A DNA stretch of 64,000 nt from Microbacterium stercoris. Lineage in GTDB: Bacteria > Actinomycetota > Actinomycetes > Actinomycetales > Microbacteriaceae. A model generated the notes under the pieces. The model made no database searches. It was not told the DNA's origin and saw only the letters and a list, made by a program, of their open reading frames with translations. The stretch covers positions 62,001 to 126,000 of the forward strand of contig NZ_JAGFOA010000007.1 in NCBI RefSeq assembly GCF_017592545.1. The letters run 5' to 3'. Each line of letters begins with the position of its first letter. Within the stretch, counting starts at the first letter, position 1. Below are positions 43,104 to 52,444 of the stretch, piece by piece. The translations under genes were made by a program, and so were the position numbers.

Positions 43104-44504
43104 ATGACGGTGCGTGAGACGGATGTGGTGGTGATCGGAGCGGGACCGGTCGGCGAGAACGTCGCCGACCGCGTGGTGAAGGGCGGGCTCAAGGCGGTGA
43201 TCGTCGAGGGTGAACTCGTCGGAGGCGAGTGCTCGTACTGGGCCTGCATGCCTTCCAAAGCGCTCCTGCGGCCGGGGGCGGCGCTGCGTGCCGCGCAGGC
43301 CGTGCAGGGGGTGACGGGCGGCGGATTGGATCCGGCCGCGATTCTCGAGCGGCGCGACCGCGTCACGGCGCACTGGGACGACTCGGGCCAGGTGCGCTGG
43401 CTGGAGTCGGCCGGGATCGATCTCGTGCGCGGCTGGGGGCGGATCGCGGGGGAGAAGCGCGTGATCGTCGCCACCGGCGAGGGCGAGATCGAGCTGATCG
43501 CACGGCACGCGGTGGTCATCGCGACCGGCAGCGACGCCCGGGTGCCGTCGATCCCCGGCCTGCGCGAGGCGGATCCCTGGACGAGTCGCGAGGTGACGGC
43601 GGTCGAGCACATCCCCGCGCGCGTGGCCGTGCTGGGTGGCGGCGTGGTGGCGGTCGAGGGCGCGACGATCTTCTCCGACCTCGGCAGCGAGGTGTCGCTG
43701 TTCTCGCGCGGTCCGCTGCTGAGGGGTCTGGAGCCCTTCGCGGGCGAGGCCGTGCGCGACGCGCTGCGCGAGCGGGGCGTCACGGTGCGTGAGGGCTGGT
43801 CGCCCGACTCGGTGACGCGAGAGTCTGACGGATCCGTCACGCTCCGCTTCGAGGACGAGACGGTCACCGCCGACGAGGTCGTGGTGGCCATGGGGCGTGA
43901 GGCGCGGCTGCGCGATCTCGGCGTCGACGAGCTGATCGGGGAGCACGGGCTGATCCCCGTCGACGACACCCTGCGCGCGCGGGGCGCGGACTGGCTCTAC
44001 GTCGTGGGCGATGCGGCGGGCCGGGTGCTGCTGACCCACCAGGGCAAGTACGAAGCGCGCGCGGCGGGCGATGTGATCGCGGCGCGGGCGCTGGGCCAGG
44101 CCGTCGACGACGCGCCCTGGGGCCGCCACGTCGCCACCGCTGATCACGCCGTTGTGCCGCAGGTCGTCTTCACCGACCCGGAGGTCGCCTCGGTGGGCCT
44201 CACCGCGGCGCAGGCCGAGGAGCGGGGCCTGCGCACGAAGATCGTCGACTACGAGCTCGGCTGGGTCGCGGGCGCGGGGCTGATCGCGGATGACTACAAG
44301 GGCACCGTGCGCGCGGTGATCGACGAGGACCGTCGCGTGCTCGTCGGCATGACCCTGGTGGGTCCGGGGGTGGGTGAGCAGCTCCATGCCGCGACGATCG
44401 CGATCGCCGGGGAGGTGCCGCTCGACCGCCTCTGGCACGCCGTGCCCGCGTACCCGGCGCTCAGCGAGTTCTGGCTGCGCCTGCTCGAGGGCTACGGACT
44501 CTAG
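43104..44504 (+). CDS. Pyridine nucleotide-disulfide oxidoreductase (dihydrolipoamide dehydrogenase/MerA-like)
   Basis: 466 residues. FAD motif VVVIGAGPVGENVADRVVKGG, redox-active cysteines in GGECSYWACMPSKALLRP (CxxxxC spacing retained although the loop differs from the usual CLNVGC), NAD motif VAVLGGGVVAVEGATIFSDLG, and the FAD site LYVVGDAAGRVLLTHQGKYEARAAG. The C-terminal dimer domain ends HAVPAYPALSEFWLRLLEG, where lipoamide dehydrogenases have a catalytic His-Pro; the His here is two residues earlier than the Pro. A disulfide reductase of unknown substrate, or a quinone reductase. Confidence 0.87.
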   Translation: MTVRETDVVVIGAGPVGENVADRVVKGGLKAVIVEGELVGGECSYWACMPSKALLRPGAALRAAQAVQGVTGGGLDPAAILERRDRVTAHWDDSGQVRWLESAGIDLVRGWGRIAGEKRVIVATGEGEIELIARHAVVIATGSDARVPSIPGLREADPWTSREVTAVEHIPARVAVLGGGVVAVEGATIFSDLGSEVSLFSRGPLLRGLEPFAGEAVRDALRERGVTVREGWSPDSVTRESDGSVTLRFEDETVTADEVVVAMGREARLRDLGVDELIGEHGLIPVDDTLRARGADWLYVVGDAAGRVLLTHQGKYEARAAGDVIAARALGQAVDDAPWGRHVATADHAVVPQVVFTDPEVASVGLTAAQAEERGLRTKIVDYELGWVAGAGLIADDYKGTVRAVIDEDRRVLVGMTLVGPGVGEQLHAATIAIAGEVPLDRLWHAVPAYPALSEFWLRLLEGYGL

Positions 44505-44512
44505 AACCGAAG

Positions 44513-44550
44513 AGGATCGCCCCTCCCGCCGAAGCGGGAGGGGCGATCCT
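44513..44550. terminator. Bidirectional terminator after the oxidoreductase gene
   Basis: Perfect 17-bp stem (44513-44529 with 44534-44550) and CGAA tetraloop, followed by GTTCTG on the forward strand, between convergent stops at 44504 and 44571. Confidence 0.9.
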
Positions 44551-44570
44551 GTTCTGTGCGAGCGAGGCGC

Positions 44571-45935
44571 TCAGTGCTCGATGTCGACGTCCTTGGTCTC
44601 CGTGCCCAGGAACAGCGCGATGAGCGTGAGCACGCCCAGGCCGGCCAGGTAGAGACCGACGAGCCACGACTGGCCCGCCGTGGCCGCGACCAGGGCGGTC
44701 GCGACGAAGGGCGTGATGGCCGCGCCGAGGATCGACGAGATGTTGTAGGCGATGCCCGAACCCGTGTAGCGCACGTTGGTCGGGAACAGCTCCGGCAGCA
44801 GGGCGGCCTGCGGTCCGAACGTCAGGCCCATGAGCGTGAAGCCGATGGCGAGCCATAGCGTGGTGCCGACGATGCCGCCCGACCAGAGCGGCTGGAACAC
44901 CATGCCGAACACGATGATCGCGATCGTCACCCAGATGAGGAACTTGCGGCGCCCGACCTTGTCGGCCAGCGGGCCCGAGATCAGGGTGGTGATGCCGAAG
45001 AGCACGCACGTCGCGATCAGAAGCAGCTCGAAGTGCACAAAGCCGTAGGCGCCGCCCTCGGCGCCGTCGCCGAGGCCGGCCGGGGCCGGCTTGGTGCCGT
45101 AGGTGAGGCCCCAGGTCGACACCGTGTAGAAGATGCCGTAGGTGGCCAGCATGTAGAAGATGCCGAGGATGATCTGCTTCCAGTGGCTGCGGAACACCTC
45201 GCCCAGGGGCACCTTGACCAGGCGCTTCTCCTTCGAAGCCTTCGTGAACGCCTCGGCCTCGACCAGGCGGAAGCGCACCCACAGGCCCACGATGACCATC
45301 ACGGCGCTCAGCAGGAAGGGCAGACGCCAGCCCCACGAGAGGAAGGCCTCGGACGGCTGACCGTTCTCGCCCGGAAGCGCCGCGTTGATGATGAGGAACA
45401 GGCCGTTGGCGATGATGAAGCCGAGCGGGGCGCCGAGCTGCGGCCACGCGCCGTACCAGGCGCGCTTGCCCTTCGGGGCGTTCTCGGTGGCCACGAGAGC
45501 CGCACCCGACCACTCGCCACCGAGGGCGAAGCCCTGCGCAAGGCGCAGCACCACGAGCAGCAGCGTGGCGAACCAGCCGATCTCGTTGAAGGTGGGCAGG
45601 CAGCCGATGAGGAACGTCGCGATGCCCATCGTGAGCAGCGACGCGATGAGCGTGGCCTTGCGGCCGATGCGGTCGCCGAGGTGACCGTAGAACGCGGCGC
45701 CGATCGGGCGGGCGACCATGGCCGCGCCGAAGACGGCGAACGACGACAGCAGCGCGACGGTCGGGTCGCCCTGCGGGAAGAAGAGGAAGGGGAAGACGAG
45801 CACGGCGGCCACGGCGTAGCCGTAGAAGTCGTAGAACTCGATCGTGGTGCCGACCAGCGACGCGATGATGACGCGGTTGCGCGGGTTGACCGGTGCGGCG
45901 GGCGTGGAGCTCGCCGAATCGACAGCGGTGGACAT
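44571..45935 (-). CDS. MFS transporter, metabolite:H+ symporter (MHS) family
   Basis: 454 residues from the ATG at 45935 (AGAAGGA upstream), twelve membrane helices. MHS hallmarks: VGTTIEFYDFYGYA in helix 1, GHLGDRIGRKATL loop 2-3 and RLAQGFALGGEWSGAALVATENAPKGKRAWYGAWPQLGAPLGF in helices 4-5. Family members import proline/betaine, citrate, alpha-ketoglutarate, shikimate or aromatic acids with protons. Substrate not determined; it stands alone between terminators. Confidence 0.9.
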   Translation of the reverse strand: MSTAVDSASSTPAAPVNPRNRVIIASLVGTTIEFYDFYGYAVAAVLVFPFLFFPQGDPTVALLSSFAVFGAAMVARPIGAAFYGHLGDRIGRKATLIASLLTMGIATFLIGCLPTFNEIGWFATLLLVVLRLAQGFALGGEWSGAALVATENAPKGKRAWYGAWPQLGAPLGFIIANGLFLIINAALPGENGQPSEAFLSWGWRLPFLLSAVMVIVGLWVRFRLVEAEAFTKASKEKRLVKVPLGEVFRSHWKQIILGIFYMLATYGIFYTVSTWGLTYGTKPAPAGLGDGAEGGAYGFVHFELLLIATCVLFGITTLISGPLADKVGRRKFLIWVTIAIIVFGMVFQPLWSGGIVGTTLWLAIGFTLMGLTFGPQAALLPELFPTNVRYTGSGIAYNISSILGAAITPFVATALVAATAGQSWLVGLYLAGLGVLTLIALFLGTETKDVDIEH

Positions 45936-46092
45936 GCGGGTCCTTCTGGGGATCGGACGGGGAGAGATGGCGCCAGGGCATCCTTGCCTCTGGGCAGAGT
46001 GTCAGTCTAATGGAACTCCCAGGATCAACTTGCTCAGCGCGAGGAGCGGAAGCCCCGAACAGTGGCGCGAATTGCAAGATGATCGGACAACA

Positions 46093-46127
46093 AGACGGGG
46101 ACCCGGCAATCTGCCGGGTCCCCGTCT
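46093..46127 (-). terminator. Terminator of the riboflavin operon
   Basis: Perfect 16-bp stem (46093-46108 with 46112-46127) and 3-nt loop, 25 bp after the ribH stop; on the reverse strand it is followed by TGTTGT. Confidence 0.88.
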
Positions 46128-46151
46128 CTCCTGCGTGTCAGATCTGACGCG

Positions 46152-46658
46152 TCAGTCGTCGCTCTCGGGCTCCTCGGCGAGGCGCAGAGTGCGCAGCTCG
46201 CGCAGCGTGAGTGCGGTGCGCACGGCCGCGTCGGCCGCCTCCGCGCCCTTGTCCTCCTTCGAGCCCGGCAGGCCCGCGCGGTCGAGGCCCTGCTGCTCGT
46301 CGTCCAGCGTGAGCACGCCGAACCCCACGGGCTTGCCCGTGTCGAGCGCGACGCGCGTAAGGCCGTCGGTGGCCGCGGACGCGACGAAGTCGAAGTGCGG
46401 GGTGCCGCCCCGGATGATCACACCGAGGGCCACGATCGCGTCGGCGCCGGCATCCAGCGCGACCTTCGACACGACGGGGAGCTCGAACGAGCCGGCGACA
46501 CGGATCAGGTGGTGCGTCGCGCCCGCGGCGTCGAGCGCGCGCTGCGCGCCCGCGATCAGGCCGTCCGTGATCTCGTCGTGCCACGTTCCGGCGACGATCA
46601 CCACGTCCAGGCCGCTGCCGTCGATCTGCGCGCGCTCCGGCGCTCCGTGTCCGCTCAT
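46152..46658 (-). CDS. ribH: 6,7-dimethyl-8-ribityllumazine synthase
   Basis: 168 residues, GGAGGAATT upstream. Lumazine synthase signatures: [20 protein letters not shown] (substrate site), [14 protein letters not shown] with the catalytic His, and [18 protein letters not shown]. Condenses the ribitylamino-uracil with dihydroxybutanone phosphate; forms a large icosahedral or pentameric shell. Last gene of the operon; ATGA overlap with ribBA. A ~15-residue C-terminal acidic tail follows the usual end. Confidence 0.95.
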   Translation of the reverse strand: MSGHGAPERAQIDGSGLDVVIVAGTWHDEITDGLIAGAQRALDAAGATHHLIRVAGSFELPVVSKVALDAGADAIVALGVIIRGGTPHFDFVASAATDGLTRVALDTGKPVGFGVLTLDDEQQGLDRAGLPGSKEDKGAEAADAAVRTALTLRELRTLRLAEEPESDD

Positions 46659-47944
46659 CGAATTCCTCCGTTGTTGACGCGCTCGATGGCCTCGGCGAGC
46701 TGTTCCTCGCCGATGATGTGCCCCATGCGATCGCGCTTGGTCTCAAGGTACTGGTGGTTGTTCGGGCCGATGCCCACGATCAGGGGCACCTGCTCGACCA
46801 CGTCGAGGCCGTAGCCGCGCAGCTGCGCGACCTTGTCCGTGTTGTTGGTGAGCAGTCGGACGCGGCTGATCCCGAGGTCCGCGAGGATGCCGGCGGCCGC
46901 CGCGTAGTCGCGGGCGTCGGCGGGCAGGCCGAGGGCCGTGTTGGCATCGACGGTGTCGAGGCCGCGCTCCTGCAGCGAGTACGCACGCAGCTTGTTGATG
47001 AGGCCGATGCCGCGCCCCTCGTGGCCGCGCATGTAGATGACCACGCCGCCGTCCTGCTCGATCGCATCGAGCGCGGCGTCCAGCTGGGGGCCGCACTCGC
47101 ACTTGAGCGAGTCGAACGCCTCACCCGTCAGGCACTCGGAGTGCACACGCACCAGCGCCTCGGGGCCGACGATGTCGCCCGAGATCACCGCGAGGTGATC
47201 GGTGCCCGTCTGGCGGTCCTTGTACGCCCGGAAGCGGAAGGTGCCGTGCGAGGTGGGCACGGTGGCCTCGGCCCGCAGGCTCACCTGCCGCCGCGCGGGC
47301 GCGGCATCCCCCTCGCGAGGGTCGACCTCGCCCAGGTGGGCGATCAGCTGCTCGATCGTGATCACCGGGATGCCGTCGCGGGCGCCCAGCTCGAGAAGGC
47401 CCGGCATGCGCATCATGCTGCCGTCCTCGGCGACGAGCTCGCCGATCACACCGACGGGCGCGAGACCCGCCAGCTGCATGAGGTCGACGGCCGCCTCGGT
47501 GTGCCCCGCGCGCTCGCGCACGCCGCCGGGCACCGCGCGCAGGGGCAGCACGTGACCCGGGCGGATGAGATCGGTCGGCACCGAGTCCGGATCGGCCAGC
47601 ACGTTGAGCGTGCGGGCGCGGTCGTGCGCGCTGATGCCCGTGGTGACGCCCTGCGCCGCATCGACGCTCACGGTGTAGGCCGTCGAGCGGGCGTCCTCGT
47701 TGTGCTCGACCATCGGCGGCAGGTCGAGGCGGTCGGCGTACTCCTGCGGCATCGGGGCGCACAGGAAGCCCGACGACCACCGCACCGCCCATGCGACCGT
47801 CTCGGCGGTCGCGAGCTCGGCCGACAGGATCACATCGCCCTCGTTCTCGCGGTTCTCGTCGTCGGCGACGATGATCGGGCGACCGGCGCGCAGCGCCTCG
47901 ATCGCGGCCTCCACGGTGGAGAGAGTGGCTTCGGGCTGGCTCAT
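46655..47944 (-). CDS. ribBA: Bifunctional 3,4-dihydroxy-2-butanone-4-phosphate synthase / GTP cyclohydrolase II
   Basis: 429 residues. RibB domain (1-205): [45 protein letters not shown]. RibA domain (about 220-429): zinc cysteines 271, 282 and 284 in [18 protein letters not shown] and the GTP-site [12 protein letters not shown]. It supplies both precursors of riboflavin, one from ribulose-5-phosphate and one from GTP. Overlaps ribE by ATGA and ribH by ATGA, so translation is coupled through the operon. Confidence 0.95.
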   Translation of the reverse strand: MSQPEATLSTVEAAIEALRAGRPIIVADDENRENEGDVILSAELATAETVAWAVRWSSGFLCAPMPQEYADRLDLPPMVEHNEDARSTAYTVSVDAAQGVTTGISAHDRARTLNVLADPDSVPTDLIRPGHVLPLRAVPGGVRERAGHTEAAVDLMQLAGLAPVGVIGELVAEDGSMMRMPGLLELGARDGIPVITIEQLIAHLGEVDPREGDAAPARRQVSLRAEATVPTSHGTFRFRAYKDRQTGTDHLAVISGDIVGPEALVRVHSECLTGEAFDSLKCECGPQLDAALDAIEQDGGVVIYMRGHEGRGIGLINKLRAYSLQERGLDTVDANTALGLPADARDYAAAAGILADLGISRVRLLTNNTDKVAQLRGYGLDVVEQVPLIVGIGPNNHQYLETKRDRMGHIIGEEQLAEAIERVNNGGIR

Positions 47945-48678
47945 CGGGAGCCTCCTTCTGTGCGGCGGCCGGCATCGGGGGCCGGAGCGAGGGACGGATC
48001 GAGCACGGAGTAGTCGGCAGGCGGCACATCGATCGCCCACAGCGGGAGCTCGCCCGTGGGGGCGGGCGTGGCCGCGCCGAAGGCCAGCAGACGCTGCACA
48101 TGGCGGGCGAGGATGTCCGTCTCGAGATTCACGCGATCGCCCGCCACGCGCTCGCCGAGGGTCGTGGCGGTCAGCGTCTCGGGGATGAGGGACACCTCGA
48201 ACCACGGATCCGCGACTCCCGCCGCGCTGACGGCGCTCACCGTGAGCGAGACGCCGTCGACGGCGATCGAGCCCTTGTCCACGACCAGGGGAGCGAGGTG
48301 TCCGGGCAGGCCGATGCGCACCACACGCCACTGCGCTCCCGGACGCACCTCGTGCACCACGCCGGTGCCGTCGATGTGCCCCTGCACGATGTGGCCGCCG
48401 AGGCGGCCGCCGGCCGCGGTGGCGCGCTCGAGGTTGACGGGGGTGCCCTCGCGCGCGACATCGAGCGTGGACATGTCGAGCGTCTGCTTCATCACGTCGG
48501 CGGTGAAGCCCGAGGCATCCCAGTCGACGACCGTGAGGCACACACCGCTCACCGAGATCGAGTCGCCGTGTTGCACCCCGTCGACCGCACGGGGTGCGTG
48601 CAGCGTCAGCCGCACGCCGTCTCCCGAGGGCTCGACGGCCGTGATGCGGCCGATCTCCTCGACGATGCCGGTGAACAT
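47941..48678 (-). CDS. ribE: Riboflavin synthase, alpha chain
   Basis: 245 residues. Two tandem lumazine-binding barrels: MFTGIVEEIG at the start, GVCLTVVDWD and the second-repeat motif GGHIVQGHIDGTG with GVSLTVS. The C-terminus extends ~45 residues beyond the usual ~200 (Pro/Ala-rich, LPLWAIDVPPADYSVLDPSL), of unknown role. Dismutates two lumazines to riboflavin. TGATG overlap with ribD. Confidence 0.94.
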   Translation of the reverse strand: MFTGIVEEIGRITAVEPSGDGVRLTLHAPRAVDGVQHGDSISVSGVCLTVVDWDASGFTADVMKQTLDMSTLDVAREGTPVNLERATAAGGRLGGHIVQGHIDGTGVVHEVRPGAQWRVVRIGLPGHLAPLVVDKGSIAVDGVSLTVSAVSAAGVADPWFEVSLIPETLTATTLGERVAGDRVNLETDILARHVQRLLAFGAATPAPTGELPLWAIDVPPADYSVLDPSLAPAPDAGRRTEGGSR

Positions 48679-49703
48679 CAGCGGGCTCCTTCTGTCGGTG
48701 TTTCGCAGACGTAGAGGGTGTCGTCACCCAGCGGGATCCGATCGGTCACCGCAAGGCGGATGGCCGCATCGATCGACGGCACCCCCACGTCGGTGAGGGC
48801 GAGGCGGGGGCCGCCCAGCAGGACGGGGGCGACGTAGGCGAGAACGGTGTCCGCGCAGCCTGCGGCGATGAACGCGCTGGCGAGCGTCGGGCCGCCTTCG
48901 ACGAACACGCGGTGCAGACCGTGGTCCCACAGGTCAGCGAGCACGAACTCGAGGTCGTGGGTGTCGTAGAAGAGCGGCTCGTGCGGGTGGCGGCGCAGGG
49001 CGGCGTCGGCGGGCGTCTCGCGCGCGCCGATCACCACGGGGACGGGCTGTTCGGCGCGCAGCGCGTCGCCGTCGCGCGCCGTCAGCGCCGGGTCGTCGGC
49101 CAGCACGGTGCCCGTGCCGACGACGATGGCATCGGCCGCGGCGCGTCGCGCGTGCACGTCGGCACGGGCGGCAGGGCCGGTGATCCACTGGCTCGAGCCG
49201 TCCGCGGCGGCCGCGCGCCCGTCGAGGCTCTGTGCCCACTTCACGGTGACGTGCGGGCGGCCGAGCCGCATCGCGGTGATCCACGGACCGATCAGCTCTC
49301 GCGCCTCGTCGCGCAGCAGTCCCGGCTCGACGTCCACGCCGGCTGCCCGCAGCCGGTCGCCCCCGCCGCCCGAGGTCTCGCCCGGATCGTCCAGCGCGTA
49401 CACGACGCGCGCGACGCCCGCGCGGATCAGCGCCTCGGAGCACGGCCCGGTGCGCCCGGTGTGGTTACAGGGCTCGAGGGTCACGATCGCCGTCGCACCG
49501 CGCGCGGCTCCCTCGGGCAGGTGGCTCAGCGCGTCGACCTCGGCGTGCGCCGTGCCCGCTCCGCGGTGCCAGCCCTCGGCGAGCACGTCGCCGTCGGGCG
49601 AGAGGATGAGCGCCCCGACCTGCGGGTTGCGGCTGCGGGGGCCACGACGGGCGAGCTCGAGCGCGCGCTGCATCGCCTGTCGCTCTGCCGGGCTGTGCGC
49701 CAT
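48678..49703 (-). CDS. ribD: Bifunctional diaminohydroxyphosphoribosylaminopyrimidine deaminase / reductase
   Basis: 341 residues from the ATG at 49703, with AGGAGGT five bases upstream. N-terminal zinc deaminase: NPQVGALI, TAHAEVDAL and TLEPCNHTGRTGPCSEAL. C-terminal reductase: VTVKWAQSLDGRAA, ADAIVVGTGTVLADDPALTAR and FVEGGPTLASAF. First gene of the operon, directly under the FMN riboswitch. An upstream in-frame ATG at 49760 lies in the riboswitch expression region and is not used. Confidence 0.95.
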   Translation of the reverse strand: MAHSPAERQAMQRALELARRGPRSRNPQVGALILSPDGDVLAEGWHRGAGTAHAEVDALSHLPEGAARGATAIVTLEPCNHTGRTGPCSEALIRAGVARVVYALDDPGETSGGGGDRLRAAGVDVEPGLLRDEARELIGPWITAMRLGRPHVTVKWAQSLDGRAAAADGSSQWITGPAARADVHARRAAADAIVVGTGTVLADDPALTARDGDALRAEQPVPVVIGARETPADAALRRHPHEPLFYDTHDLEFVLADLWDHGLHRVFVEGGPTLASAFIAAGCADTVLAYVAPVLLGGPRLALTDVGVPSIDAAIRLAVTDRIPLGDDTLYVCETPTEGAR

Positions 49704-49772
49704 CCGGACCTCCTCGATTGATACCGGGGGGTCGACAGACGCGCGGGGCATCGCGGACACGCGACGCTACCC

Positions 49773-49914
49773 GTGCTTCCTCTCATCCGGACTCGTGCGG
49801 CTCTCGGCCGCACATCACCGTCGGTCCTGGAGTTCCACCAGGTCAACCGAGGCCTTGTGGCCTCGGCTCGCGGACTGTCACCGCCGGTTCGGATTCTCAC
49901 CGACCCCGGAGCAC
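49773..49914 (-). promoter_or_regulatory. FMN riboswitch (RFN element)
   Basis: On the reverse strand the conserved RFN blocks occur in order: GTGCTCCGGGGTCGGTGAGA, GAACCGGCGGTGACAGTCCG, GACCGACGGTGATG and GAGTCCGGATGAGAGGAAG, with the closing stem GTGCT/AGCAC at the two ends. It controls ribD-ribE-ribBA-ribH. Between it and ribD an 8-bp hairpin (GCGTCGCG/CGCGATGC) could act as the expression platform. No clear terminator with a U-run was seen, so control may be translational. Confidence 0.93.
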
Positions 49915-49964
49915 GTGTGCTGCACTCAGAATATCCGAACGCATAGGCCTCGGATCCATTCCCG

Positions 49965-50825
49965 TTACTTCAGAAGACGCGAGAGCCGCCGATCAGCCAG
50001 CACTTTCCCACCCGTCTGGCAGGTGGGACAGTACTCGAAGCTCCGGTCGGCGAGGAACACGCTGCGCACGGTGTCGCCGCACACGGGGCACGGCTGGCCG
50101 CCCCGGGCGTGCACCGCCATGCCCCGGCGCTTGGCGTCCTTCAGCTCGGCGGGCGGCCGGCCGCGCGCCATCGCGGTGGCCTCGGCCAGCGTGTCCCGCA
50201 TCGCGACGTAGAGCGTGTCGATCTGCTCGTCGGTCAGGTTCGCCGCGAGCGCGTAGGGCGACATGCGCGCCGAGTGCAGGATCTCGTCGGAGTAGGCGTT
50301 GCCGATGCCGGCGATCGTCTTCTGATCGCGCAGCACACCCTTGATCTGGGTGCGGCGGCCGCGCAGCAGCTCGGCGAATGCATCTCGGGTGATCTCGTCG
50401 CCGAGGGGATCCGGGCCCAGCCGGGCGATGCCCTCGACGTGCTGTGGATCGCGCACGACGTACACCGCGAGCGACTTCTTCGTTCCCGCCTCCGTGAGGT
50501 CGAAGCCGGATCCGTCGCCGAAGCCCACCCGCAGCGCGATCGGGGAGCGCCCGGGCTTGATCACCGTCGTCGGAAGGCTCTCGTGCCAGCGCAGCCATCC
50601 CGCCTTCGCGAGGTGGAACACCAGGTGGTGCCCGCTCGTGGCGAGGTCGACGAACTTGCCGTGCCGCGCGACGCCGGTGATGCTCGCGCCGATGAGCGAC
50701 TCGAGAGGAGGATCGAAGGTCTTCAGCGCCGAGATCGACGCGACCCTCGCCTGTGTGATCTCGAGCCCCGTGGCTCGTTCGCGCAGGAACTCGACCAGTC
50801 CCTCGACTTCGGGCATCTCCGGCAT
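49965..50825 (-). CDS. Fpg/Nei family DNA glycosylase
   Basis: 286 residues from the ATG at 50825, chosen because the mature N-terminus must read MPE(L/M)PEVE (catalytic Pro2 and Glu3). H2TH region with DQKTIAGIGNAYSDEIL, and a C-terminal zinc finger (CPVCGDTVRSVFLADRSFEYCPTC). The finger is followed by 16 extra residues (QTGGKVLADRRLSRLLK). It excises oxidised bases and nicks the abasic site. Divergence from classical MutM in the core (GTKKSLAVYVV) suggests the actinobacterial Fpg2/Nei-like subfamily rather than the main MutM. Confidence 0.9.
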   Translation of the reverse strand: MPEMPEVEGLVEFLRERATGLEITQARVASISALKTFDPPLESLIGASITGVARHGKFVDLATSGHHLVFHLAKAGWLRWHESLPTTVIKPGRSPIALRVGFGDGSGFDLTEAGTKKSLAVYVVRDPQHVEGIARLGPDPLGDEITRDAFAELLRGRRTQIKGVLRDQKTIAGIGNAYSDEILHSARMSPYALAANLTDEQIDTLYVAMRDTLAEATAMARGRPPAELKDAKRRGMAVHARGGQPCPVCGDTVRSVFLADRSFEYCPTCQTGGKVLADRRLSRLLK

Positions 50826-50848
50826 GCGGCCATCCTGCCCTGGATGGC

Positions 50849-51400
50849 TCAGATGGGCCAGGCCTGGGGGGTGCGCGCGTCGGTGGCGAGGATGCCGGCG
50901 AGCCAGCCGTCGTGGCGGGTGCCGCGCCGGTGCTGCGCCTTGCGGCGCAGTCCCTCGTACTGGAAGCCGACGCGCTGCGCGACGGCCGCGGAGGCGTGGT
51001 TGCCGACCATCGCCTGCCATTCCACGCGCTCGAGGCGCAGGGGACCGAACGCGAAGTCGAGCACTGCCCGCACCGCCTCGGTCATGTAGCCGCGGCCGCG
51101 AGCCTGAGGAGCGAGTGCCCAGCCGATCTCTGCGCCGCGATTCGCGATGCGGTGCAGGGCGATCGTGCCCGCGAGCCCCTCGTCGTCGCGGATCCCCCAG
51201 ACGAGCTCCGACCCCGACTGCCACCACTCTTCGACGAGCGCGACGAACGTGACGGCGTCCTCACGCGTGTACGGCGACGGGACCGTCGTGTACGCCTGCA
51301 CCAGCGGATCCTGGCAGTAGGCGAAGATCGCGTCGATGTCGGCCTCCTCGGGCCGCGACAGGATCAGCCGGGCGGTCTGGAGGACGACCGGATCACCCAC
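50849..51400 (-). CDS. GNAT N-acetyltransferase, RimJ/RimL type
   Basis: 183 residues from the GTG at 51400, overlapping the trpS stop by 8 nt. RimJ/L-type layout: LQTARLILSRPEEADIDAIF, WGIRDDEGLAGTIALHRI, acetyl-CoA loop APQARGRGYMTEAVRAVLDFAF and ASAAVAQRVGFQYEGLRR. Acetylates a protein N-terminus or a small amine; substrate unknown. Confidence 0.85.
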   Translation of the reverse strand: MGDPVVLQTARLILSRPEEADIDAIFAYCQDPLVQAYTTVPSPYTREDAVTFVALVEEWWQSGSELVWGIRDDEGLAGTIALHRIANRGAEIGWALAPQARGRGYMTEAVRAVLDFAFGPLRLERVEWQAMVGNHASAAVAQRVGFQYEGLRRKAQHRRGTRHDGWLAGILATDARTPQAWPI

Positions 51401-52397
51401 GACGCAGCAGGCCCACGCGCTCGTACACGGCCGACAGGGTGGTGTCGGCGACCTCCGCCGCGCGATCCGCGTTGGCGGCGAGCACACGATCGAGCTCGGC
51501 CGGGTCGTCGAGCAGCTCGAGGGCGCGCGCTCGCACCGGCTCGAACTCCGCCACGACCACGTCGCGCAGGCCCTTCTTGAAGTCGCCGTAGCCGCGGCCC
51601 GCGTACTCTTCCTCGATCTCGGGGATCGGGCGGCCCGAGAGCGCGGAGTAGATCGTGAGCAGGTTCGAGACGCCCGGCTTCTCGGCGCGGTCGTACCGCA
51701 CGGAGCCGTCGTTGTCGGTGACCGCGCGCATGATCTTCTTCGCGGTCACTGCCGGGTCGTCGAGCAGCCACAGCACACCGGCGTGCGACTCGGCCGACTT
51801 CGACATCTTCGACGTCGGCTCCTGCAGGTCGTAGATGCGCGCGGTCTCGGCCTGGATCACCGGCTTGGGCACCGTGAACGTCTCGCCGTACTTCTTGTTG
51901 AATCGCTCGGCCAGATCGCGCGTCAGCTCCACGTGCTGCTTCTGGTCGTCGCCGACCGGCACCACGTCGGTCTGGTACAGCAGGATGTCGGCCGCCATCA
52001 GGATCGGGTAGGTGAACAGGCCGACGTTCGTCTGCTCGGCGCCGTACCGGCTCGACTTGTCCTTGAACTGCGTCATGCGGCTCGCCTCGCCGAAGCCCGT
52101 CATCGTGGACAGGATCCACGCGAGCTCGGCGTGGGCGCGCACGTGCGACTGCACGTACAGCGTCGACTTCGACGGCTCGATGCCGGCGGCGATGTACTGG
52201 GCCGCGGTGCGACGGGTCTTCTCGCGCAGCTCGGCCGGGTCGTTCGGCTGCGTCAGGGCGTGCAGATCGACGACCGAGAAGAAGGCGTCGTACTCGTCTT
52301 GCATGCCGCGCCACTGCAGGAGAGCCCCGATGTAGTTGCCGATCTGAAGCGAGTCGGCGGAGGGCTGCATTCCGGAGTAGAGGCGCTGCTTGGTCAC
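51393..52397 (-). CDS. trpS: Tryptophanyl-tRNA synthetase
   Basis: 334 residues from a GTG start. Class I signatures: GMQPSADSLQIGNYIGAL (HIGH-equivalent GNYIG) and KMSKS (197-201); MTGFGEASRMTQFKDKS and VVPVGDDQKQHVELTRD are TrpRS-specific. Charges tRNA-Trp. Follows the exonuclease gene by 47 bp on the same strand and is translationally coupled to the GNAT gene. Confidence 0.96.
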   Translation of the reverse strand: MTKQRLYSGMQPSADSLQIGNYIGALLQWRGMQDEYDAFFSVVDLHALTQPNDPAELREKTRRTAAQYIAAGIEPSKSTLYVQSHVRAHAELAWILSTMTGFGEASRMTQFKDKSSRYGAEQTNVGLFTYPILMAADILLYQTDVVPVGDDQKQHVELTRDLAERFNKKYGETFTVPKPVIQAETARIYDLQEPTSKMSKSAESHAGVLWLLDDPAVTAKKIMRAVTDNDGSVRYDRAEKPGVSNLLTIYSALSGRPIPEIEEEYAGRGYGDFKKGLRDVVVAEFEPVRARALELLDDPAELDRVLAANADRAAEVADTTLSAVYERVGLLRRG

Positions 52398-52444
52398 CAG
52401 TCGATCCTACGTTCCCGAACGGATGCTCCTCCTCGCGGAGAGCC

